In this document: positions 57,887-64,000 of the stretch, piece by piece
How positions within the stretch are numbered: position 1 is the first letter of the stretch
Layout: each line of letters opens with the position of its first letter
From: JBCCXZ01 sp965228005
GTDB lineage: Bacteria; Planctomycetota; Planctomycetia; Pirellulales; Lacipirellulaceae
Assembly (NCBI GenBank): GCA_965228005.1
Contig: CBDDGV010000004.1
Span: forward strand, 434,001 to 498,000
Direction: 5' to 3'
DNA length: 64,000 bases
Made by a program: the position numbers and the translations under genes
Notes under the pieces: model-generated
The model's database searches: none
What the model was told of the DNA's origin: nothing
What the model saw: the letters and a program-made list of their open reading frames with translations, nothing else

Positions 57887-59404
57887 ATGCCCAACAGCGA
57901 CCACCCGGCTTACGCCTCCCTCTGCGACCACACCCGCGAGACCGCCCTGCTGCGCGACATCCAGAGCGCCCTCTTCTGGGACGAGCGGACCTACATGCCC
58001 CCCGCTGGCGGCGACTACCGGGCCGAGCAGCTCGCCTACCTCTCCGGCGAGATCCACCGCCGGCAGACCGACCCGCGGCAGGGCGAGTGGCTCGCCGAGC
58101 TGGCCGACAGCCCCCTGGCCGCCGACCCGGCGAGCGACGCCGGCTGCGTCATCCACCAGCTCCGCCGCGACTACGACAAGAAGACCAAGCTCCCGCAGCA
58201 GCTTGTCGAGGAGATCACCCGCACCGGCTCGCTCGCACACAACGTCTGGGTCGAGGCCCGCAAGGCGAACGACTTCGCCAAGTTTCAGCCGCTGCTGGCG
58301 AAGATGGTCGACCTCAAGCGGCAGGAGGCCGAAGCGATCGGCTACGACGACCAGCCGTACGACGCGCTCGTCGACGACTACGAACCCGGCGCCAAGACGG
58401 CCGAGGTCGCCAAGGTGCTCGGCGGCCTCCGCGAGGCGCTGGTGCCACTGGTGCAGGCGATCGCCGACAGCCCGCACCGGCCCGACGTGTCGATCCTCCA
58501 GCGGTCGTACCCCGTCGAGGCCCAACGCACGTTCGGCCAAGCGGGCGCCGCGGCGATCGGCTTCCACTTTGAAGCCGGCCGGCTCGACGTCACCGCGCAC
58601 CCCTTCTGCTGCGGCGTCGGACCCCGCGACGTCCGGCTCACCACCCGCTACGACGAGCACGCCTTCGGCGACGCCTTCTTCAGCATCCTCCACGAGGCCG
58701 GCCACGGCATCTACGACCAGGGCCTCCCCGCCGAGCACCACGGGCTGCCGACCGGCGAAGCCGTCTCGCTCGGCATCCACGAGTCCCAGTCGCGGATGTG
58801 GGAGAACCAGGTCGGCCGCAGCCGGACGTTCTGGGAGCACTGCTACCCGCAAGCCCAAGAAGCCTTCCCCGCCGCGCTCGACGGCGTGCCGCTGGACGAC
58901 TTCTACCGCGCGATCAACGACGTCCGCCCGTCGCTCATCCGCGTCGACGCCGACGAGGTGACCTACAACCTCCACGTGCTCGTCCGCTTCGAGATCGAGA
59001 CCGCGCTGTTCGACAAGACGCTCGAAGTGGCCGAGCTGCCCGAAGCCTGGAACGCCAAGTACCGCGAGTACCTCGGCGTCGAGTCGCCCACCGACTCCGA
59101 CGGCGTGCTGCAAGACGTGCACTGGAGCGAGGGCCTCTTCGGCTACTTCCCCACCTACGCGTTGGGCAACCTGTACGCGGCGCAGTTCTTCGAGCAGGCG
59201 AAGCGGGACATCCCCGACCTCGAAGCCGGCTTCGCCAAGGGCGAGTTCACCGAGCTACGCGAGTGGCTCCGCCAGCACGTCCACAGCCAGGGCCGACGCC
59301 ACACGCCGGCCGACCTGGTCGAGCGCGTCACCGGCGAGCCGCTGTCACACCAGTGCTTGCTCGACCAACTAACCCGCAAATTCGGAGGAATTTACCGTTT
59401 GTAA
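57887..59404 (+). CDS. M32 family metallocarboxypeptidase
   Basis: 505 aa from ATG 57887, the usual M32 (Taq carboxypeptidase) length. The zinc site HEAGH lies near residue 268 (SILHEAGHGIYDQGLP), and HESQSRMWENQVGRS near 298 supplies the third ligand and the family signature. The HPF...GPRDVRLTTRY segment and C-terminal GYFPTYALGNLYAAQFF are characteristic. It removes C-terminal residues from peptides in the cytoplasm. It is a stand-alone gene, divergent from bshB1. Confidence 0.96.
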   Translation: MPNSDHPAYASLCDHTRETALLRDIQSALFWDERTYMPPAGGDYRAEQLAYLSGEIHRRQTDPRQGEWLAELADSPLAADPASDAGCVIHQLRRDYDKKTKLPQQLVEEITRTGSLAHNVWVEARKANDFAKFQPLLAKMVDLKRQEAEAIGYDDQPYDALVDDYEPGAKTAEVAKVLGGLREALVPLVQAIADSPHRPDVSILQRSYPVEAQRTFGQAGAAAIGFHFEAGRLDVTAHPFCCGVGPRDVRLTTRYDEHAFGDAFFSILHEAGHGIYDQGLPAEHHGLPTGEAVSLGIHESQSRMWENQVGRSRTFWEHCYPQAQEAFPAALDGVPLDDFYRAINDVRPSLIRVDADEVTYNLHVLVRFEIETALFDKTLEVAELPEAWNAKYREYLGVESPTDSDGVLQDVHWSEGLFGYFPTYALGNLYAAQFFEQAKRDIPDLEAGFAKGEFTELREWLRQHVHSQGRRHTPADLVERVTGEPLSHQCLLDQLTRKFGGIYRL

Positions 59405-59565
59405 CCGCGCCGCCCGCGGAAAGGTCCCGCCCCGCCCCGCCGAGGCTCGTCCCGCGTATGGGGCGTTGATAAGCTAGGCGGATACAGCGCCGCGGCGGGT
59501 TTACCACTATTCATTGCGCCCGGTTCGGTGCGCTCGGTTCGCGCCCAAGTCAGCGGAAGGTCTCG

Positions 59566-61110
59566 ATGACGACTACCACCAACTGCCCCGCTTGCTCCGC
59601 GGCGTTGGAGCTGCCCGAAGAGTACTCGCTCGGCGACCGGGCCGAGTGCCCCAACTGCGGCGGCCGCTTCGGGCTCTCGGAGGTCATACCACGCCCGCTG
59701 CACCGCGTCGTGGTGGTCGAACCGGCAGAGACCGAACCCGCGACCGAACTATCGGTCAGCCTCCCAGAACAGCCGACCAGCCTGCCGAGCATCAACGAGC
59801 CCGCCAGCCTCGAGTCGGCCCCGACCCTGTCGGAGCTGATTGAGGAAGTCGACCCCTACGGCACGGTCCCCGGCGACACCGACCTCGGCAAGCACGTACG
59901 CGACGAACTCTCGAAGCAGCAAGACACGCCGACCGAACCCGAAAGCCCGGCCTCTTGGGAGCCTTCGGAGTTCGACGAACCATCGGCTGGCGAAGAATCA
60001 CCAGCCGAGCAGGCCGCACCCGAGCTCGAGGCCGCAGCCTCCGCGTTCGAGGAGATCCCCCAGCTCGACGGCGAACCAACCTCGTCGGAGTTCCGCATCC
60101 CCGCGCTCCACGAGACGCAGCCGGCAACCAACACCGATACCCTGCAGCTCAACCTGGCTCCCGAGCGCCGCCGCGGCAAGAGCCCGCTCAAGCTGCTGGT
60201 CGGCACAGTGGCCGGCGGGGCCGTTGGCATCGTCGGGGGGCTGTTCGCCCTGCTGTGGATCCTCGGCCCCGAAGGAGACTACCTGAAGGTCGCGCAGTAC
60301 CTGCCCGAAGCGGCCCTGCCCCCCTCGTTCCACTCGCCCTCCGAACAAGGCGCGAGAGAAATCGCCCACAGCGCTGTACCGGAAACCGACTCACTCGCCG
60401 AGTCGGACAACGATTCTGGAGCGAACCAGTCCGCCGCGGACCCGGATGCAGCAGCGCCTCTCCGCCGCGACTCCGAAGTCGTCGCAGCGTCAGCAGAAAC
60501 CCAACCGGGATCTTTCAAGAGGCTGCAAGCCCCGCAGCTGCCCGAGCGTGAGCTCATGAAGCACGCGCTAGCATTCCTCGAACAGCAGGACATCGCGGAC
60601 GCGGCCCGGCCGGAACTCGTCGAGGGCACGCTCGACGACCCCGCTACCGTGCCCGTGAAGGGCGGAGCCTACATCGCGCTTTGCTCATTCGCCGAGCAAT
60701 GCGGCTTCGTCAACCGCAACGACCTAGACACCCGGATGGTAACCCGGTCGATCGTAGCCAAGGACTTCTTCCGCGACCTGTTGGACCTGCCCGAGCTGCG
60801 GGGCGAAGTCGCCCGCATCGCGTCCCGTTGGTGGACCCTCCCGGAACCGCCCAACCGCGGCATCGTCTTCACTGGCACGGTCGAGAGCGTCCGGGCCGTC
60901 GGCCGCGGGACCCTGATGATGGTCAGGATGCCAACCGACCAGGGCCCGCTGATTCTGCCCGCCTACGCCAAGGGCGAAGGCCGCCCGATCGGGGCGGAGA
61001 TCGGCGTGGTCGGCGAGGTGCTCGACGGCGACGACTCGGCGTTGAACTCGCTTGCCGGAGAGTTCGACAAGCTCGTGTTCGCCCATTTCACGTTCCGGGT
61101 CGCGAACTAG
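59566..61110 (+). CDS. Zinc-ribbon membrane protein, hypothetical
   Basis: 514 aa with a ggaagg site. N-terminal CPAC (7-10) and CPNC (28-31) form a zinc ribbon. A long acidic Pro/Glu/Ser-rich linker (to about residue 200) follows, then one membrane helix (LLVGTVAGGAVGIVGGLFAL, residues about 210-235), a second low-complexity stretch, and a C-terminal globular domain of about 190 residues (ELMKHALAFLEQQDIADAAR; IVFTGTVESVRAVGRGTLMM; GPLILPAYAKGEGRPIGAEI). Zinc-ribbon plus helix proteins are common in planctomycetes and uncharacterised. The C-terminal part resembles an OB-like domain. Confidence 0.72.
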   Translation: MTTTTNCPACSAALELPEEYSLGDRAECPNCGGRFGLSEVIPRPLHRVVVVEPAETEPATELSVSLPEQPTSLPSINEPASLESAPTLSELIEEVDPYGTVPGDTDLGKHVRDELSKQQDTPTEPESPASWEPSEFDEPSAGEESPAEQAAPELEAAASAFEEIPQLDGEPTSSEFRIPALHETQPATNTDTLQLNLAPERRRGKSPLKLLVGTVAGGAVGIVGGLFALLWILGPEGDYLKVAQYLPEAALPPSFHSPSEQGAREIAHSAVPETDSLAESDNDSGANQSAADPDAAAPLRRDSEVVAASAETQPGSFKRLQAPQLPERELMKHALAFLEQQDIADAARPELVEGTLDDPATVPVKGGAYIALCSFAEQCGFVNRNDLDTRMVTRSIVAKDFFRDLLDLPELRGEVARIASRWWTLPEPPNRGIVFTGTVESVRAVGRGTLMMVRMPTDQGPLILPAYAKGEGRPIGAEIGVVGEVLDGDDSALNSLAGEFDKLVFAHFTFRVAN

Positions 61111-61219
61111 ATTCCGCGTCGGCTCTCGCCGGCGGCGTCTTCTATTCGGCTGGGCGGTCTGCAACAATGCGGCCTGAACCGATTCCCCAGACCGCTCGAC
61201 CCAACCCCCGTCCGCCCGC

Positions 61220-62434
61220 GTGAAAGTCGCCGTCCTCAGAGAGACCTACCCCGGAGAGAGAAGGGTCGCGCTCGTGCCGGCAGTCGTGCCTTCGCTGACG
61301 AAGGCCGGCTGGCAGGTTGCCGTGGAAGCCGGCGCCGGGGAAGCGGCGGGCATCACCGACGACCAGTTCCGCGAGAAGGGCGCCGAGATCGCGCCCGACC
61401 GCGGCGCGACGCTCGACGGCGCCGGCGTGCTGATCCAGGTCCGATCGCTCGGGGTCAACCCCGAAGCCGGCCGCGCAGACCTCGAGCTGTTCCGCCCCGG
61501 CCTCACGGTCATGGGCACGTGCGACCCGCTGGGCAACCCGCATGCGGTGCAGGACATCGCCGCGACGGGAGTCAACTTCTTCGCGTTGGAGTTGATCCCC
61601 CGCATCACGCGGGCCCAGAGCATGGACGTGCTCTCTTCGATGGCCACGGTGGCTGGCTACAAGGCCGTGCTGCTCGCCGCCGACCACCTGCCGAAGCTGT
61701 TCCCCATGCTGATGACCGCCGCCGGCACACTCGTGGCCGCCAAGGTGCTGGTCATCGGCGCCGGCGTGGCCGGACTGCAGGCGATCGCCTCCGCCCGCCG
61801 CCTGGGCGCCGTGGTGCAGGCCTACGACGTGCGGCCCGCGGTGAAGGAACAGATCGAGAGCCTCGGCGCCAAGTTCGTCGAGCTGAAGCTCGACACCGCC
61901 AACACCGAAGACAAGGGCGGCTACGCCAAACAGCTTTCCGAAGAACAACAACAAGAGCAACGCCGTCAACTCGCCGACATCGTGGCCGAGTGCGACGTCT
62001 GCATCACCACCGCCGCGATCCCCGGCAAACCATCTCCGCTGTTGATCACCGACGACGCGGTCCGCCGGATGGCCCCCGGTTCGGTGATCGTCGACCTCGC
62101 CGCCGAGCGGGGCGGCAATTGCGAGCCCTCGCAGCCCGACGAGACGGTCGTCGCCCACGGCGTCACCGTGCTCGGCCCCACGAACCTGCCTTCCGAGGTG
62201 CCGCAGCACGCCAGCCAGATGTTCGCCAAGAACGTGACCACGCTGCTGCTGCTCATGACCAAAGACGGCGAGTTGACGCTCGACCTGAAGGACGAGGTCG
62301 TGGCCGAGACGCTCGCCGCCAAGGACGGGCAGGTCCAGAACGACCGCATCCGCGGCATGCTGGGCCAGGAGCCGCTGGTCAAACCGCCCGCCGACCCGCC
62401 GGCCGATCATCTGGCCGAGGGCCAGCAGTCTTAG
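61220..62434 (+). CDS. pntAa: NAD(P) transhydrogenase subunit alpha part 1 (domain I)
   Basis: 404 aa from GTG 61220. It is the NAD(H)-binding domain I of proton-translocating transhydrogenase. The N-terminus is MKVAVLRETYPGERRVALVP, the family RETxxGERRVAL motif. A Rossmann loop VIGAGVAGLQAIASARRLGA lies near residue 178, and PGKPSPLLITDDAVRRMAPG, then SVIVDLAAERGGN, supports the assignment. It works with PntAb and PntB encoded next. The three-subunit arrangement is common outside enterobacteria. Confidence 0.95.
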   Translation: MKVAVLRETYPGERRVALVPAVVPSLTKAGWQVAVEAGAGEAAGITDDQFREKGAEIAPDRGATLDGAGVLIQVRSLGVNPEAGRADLELFRPGLTVMGTCDPLGNPHAVQDIAATGVNFFALELIPRITRAQSMDVLSSMATVAGYKAVLLAADHLPKLFPMLMTAAGTLVAAKVLVIGAGVAGLQAIASARRLGAVVQAYDVRPAVKEQIESLGAKFVELKLDTANTEDKGGYAKQLSEEQQQEQRRQLADIVAECDVCITTAAIPGKPSPLLITDDAVRRMAPGSVIVDLAAERGGNCEPSQPDETVVAHGVTVLGPTNLPSEVPQHASQMFAKNVTTLLLLMTKDGELTLDLKDEVVAETLAAKDGQVQNDRIRGMLGQEPLVKPPADPPADHLAEGQQS

Positions 62435-62479
62435 CCGCGCGCACGAGAGACACGCCACGCAGAAGACGAGTACCCCGCC

Positions 62480-62749
62480 ATGGACCTCATCACCGCCCTC
62501 ACGATCTTCGCACTCGCTGTGTTCGTCGGGTTCGAGATCATCACCAAGGTGCCGCCCACACTGCACACGCCGTTGATGAGCGGCTCGAACGCCATCAGCG
62601 GCATCACGCTGGTCGGTGCGCTGCTCGCCGGCGGCGGGTTCTGGGCCGGGCTGTTCGGGTTCCTCGCGGTGGTGTTCGCCACGCTGAACGTCGTCGGCGG
62701 CTTCCTCGTCACGCACCGCATGCTCAGCATGTTTCAGTCCAAGAAGTAG
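62480..62749 (+). CDS. pntAb: NAD(P) transhydrogenase subunit alpha part 2
   Basis: 89 aa with three membrane helices (LITALTIFALAVFVGFEI; AISGITLVGALLAGGGFWA; LFGFLAVVFATLNVVGGFLV). PTLHTPLMSGSNAISGITLV is the diagnostic motif of the PntAb membrane segment (domain II). It lies 45 bp after pntAa. Confidence 0.96.
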   Translation: MDLITALTIFALAVFVGFEIITKVPPTLHTPLMSGSNAISGITLVGALLAGGGFWAGLFGFLAVVFATLNVVGGFLVTHRMLSMFQSKK

Positions 62750-62792
62750 CCTCGACTCCGTAGCAGCCCAGACCAAGAAGTAGCCAGCCGCC

Positions 62793-64000
62793 ATGGGCAA
62801 AGCACCCCTGCCAATCCTGCTCGCGCAAGCCAACGACGCAACGGCCGACTCGGAGCCCGCTGCGACAGACGCGGTCGAAGAAGCGACCGAGGGCGCCGTC
62901 GAAGCTGCAGATGCCGTGACGGAAGCCGGCCAGGTTGCAGCCGATGCGGTAGCCGAGGCAGTCGAGGCGGTCGTAGCATCGCCGCTGCAGAACGCCGGGT
63001 ACCTGATCGCCGCGATCCTGTTCATCCTCGGCATCAAGGGGATGACGCACCCGCGGACCGCCGTGCGGGGCAACCTGCTCGGGTCGATCGGGATGCTCAT
63101 CGCGGTGCTCGTCACGGTGATGCAGACGAACGTCTCGCCCGTCGTTTGGATCGCCGGCATCCTGGTTGGCTCCGCCGGCGGGGCGTGGCTGGCCCGCACG
63201 GTGCAGATGACGCAGATGCCGCAGCTGGTGGCGCTGTTCAACGGCTTCGGCGGCATCGCCTCGGTGCTGGTCGCCGCGGCCGAGGTGCTCAAGGGTCCCG
63301 GGGCCGATGCCGACCCCCGCGTGTTCGCGGTCGCGTCGGGGCTGGCCGGGCTGATCGGCGCCGTCACGTTCACGGGCTCGCTGATCGCCGCCGCAAAGCT
63401 AGAAGAGCTCCCTCAGTTCAAGAAGCCGTTCAGCTTCAGCGGGCAGCAGTGGGTGAGCGCCGCGCTGTTGGTCGTGTCGGTGCTGCTGATTTATCAGATG
63501 ACCGGCGGCTCGTCTGGCTGGTACATGCTGCTGGTGCTCCTGGCGTTCGTTCTGGGGGTGCTCTTCGTGCTCCCGATCGGCGGCGCTGACATGCCGGTCG
63601 TGATCGCCCTCTTGAACAGCTACTCCGGTTTGGCCGCCGCGGCCGCCGGGTTCGTGATCGACAACAACGTGCTGATCATCGCCGGTTCGCTGGTGGGAGC
63701 CTCGGGGCTGATCCTCACCAGCATCATGTGCAAGGCGATGAACCGTTCCCTCACCAACGTGCTGTTCGTCAAGTTCGAGGGCTCGGGGGGCGCCGCGGCC
63801 GAGGACGACATCTACGCCGGCAAGATCAAGCAGACCTCTGCCGAAGAGGTGGCCATGCTGCTCGACGGCGTGCAGCGCGTCGTGGTCGTGCCCGGCTACG
63901 GCTTGGCCGTGGCCCAGGCTCAGCACACGGTGCGCGAGCTGGCCAACCTGCTCGAGGCGAACGACGTGACTGTGGAGTACGCCATCCACCCGGTCGCCGG
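62793..64000 (+). CDS. pntB: NAD(P) transhydrogenase subunit beta (partial, cut at right edge)
   Basis: 402 codons visible from ATG 62793; the C-terminal NADP-binding domain is incomplete. Membrane domain II is clear (YLIAAILFILGIKGMTHPRT; MPQLVALFNGFGGIASVLVA; LNSYSGLAAAAAGFVIDNNV), as is the start of domain III (VVVVPGYGLAVAQAQHTVRE). There is an unusual 60-residue Ala/Glu/Asp-rich N-terminal extension before the first helix. It pairs with PntAa and PntAb to use the proton gradient for NADPH formation. Start choice: the only ATG in frame before the domain. Confidence 0.95.
   Translation, partial: MGKAPLPILLAQANDATADSEPAATDAVEEATEGAVEAADAVTEAGQVAADAVAEAVEAVVASPLQNAGYLIAAILFILGIKGMTHPRTAVRGNLLGSIGMLIAVLVTVMQTNVSPVVWIAGILVGSAGGAWLARTVQMTQMPQLVALFNGFGGIASVLVAAAEVLKGPGADADPRVFAVASGLAGLIGAVTFTGSLIAAAKLEELPQFKKPFSFSGQQWVSAALLVVSVLLIYQMTGGSSGWYMLLVLLAFVLGVLFVLPIGGADMPVVIALLNSYSGLAAAAAGFVIDNNVLIIAGSLVGASGLILTSIMCKAMNRSLTNVLFVKFEGSGGAAAEDDIYAGKIKQTSAEEVAMLLDGVQRVVVVPGYGLAVAQAQHTVRELANLLEANDVTVEYAIHPVA

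Overview
The window is GC-rich chromosomal DNA that reads as a planctomycete of the Pirellulales type (Lacipirellulaceae/Pirellulaceae-like). Supporting signs are: formaldehyde-activating enzyme (Fae) next to a methylene-tetrahydromethanopterin dehydrogenase; two DUF1559 pseudopilin-like proteins; a TIGR04137-type small basic protein; LEPR-XLL giant proteins with choice-of-anchor Q signatures; several PEP-CTERM proteins; and many small palindromic intergenic repeats. No rRNA, tRNA, CRISPR array, transposase or phage gene was recognised. The layout looks chromosomal, with short operons on both strands and an accessory surface-protein block in the middle.

Layout. 1-1967 (-): three overlapping genes for a degenerate receiver protein, a MazG-like pyrophosphohydrolase and an ATP-grasp enzyme cut by the window edge. 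2136-4689: larC, a small coiled-coil membrane protein and a CBM9-like protein. 4791-5960 (-): a DUF1559 protein. 6651-8793 (+): fae, mtd and a hypothetical protein. 8884-11275: two secreted proteins, one a DUF1570 HExxH protein. 11468-19925 (-): an ABC-2 exporter pair, citrate synthase, a SurA-like isomerase, Mfd and a small membrane protein. 20122-23891: a small membrane protein, acetolactate synthase, the small basic protein and an SDR.

24112-37369 (-) holds two adjacent giant surface-type proteins of 1333 and 2965 aa, built from repeated beta-helix modules; a 713 aa relative lies at 54496-56637. 37844-48863 carries a DUF1460 protein, a TIGR03032 protein, an ECF sigma/anti-sigma pair and a run of PEP-CTERM, DUF1559 and serine-hydrolase genes. 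48906-53515 contains ppc, a divergent DNA alkyltransferase gene and an unknown conserved gene. 53911-64000 contains a PEP-CTERM gene with an unusual AT-rich leader, the third LEPR-XLL protein, bshB1, an M32 carboxypeptidase, a zinc-ribbon membrane protein and the three-subunit transhydrogenase operon pntAa-pntAb-pntB, cut at the right edge.

Metabolic genes cover tetrahydromethanopterin-linked formaldehyde oxidation, the TCA cycle and anaplerosis (gltA, ppc), branched-chain amino acids (ilvB), NADPH supply (pnt), low-molecular-weight thiol synthesis (bshB1) and repair (mfd, ogt). The most unusual content is non-coding: at least five families of inverted-repeat elements recur between genes. In coding DNA the outstanding item is the modular giant-protein family with an internal A-B-A'-B' duplication and a possible shared C-terminal tail.
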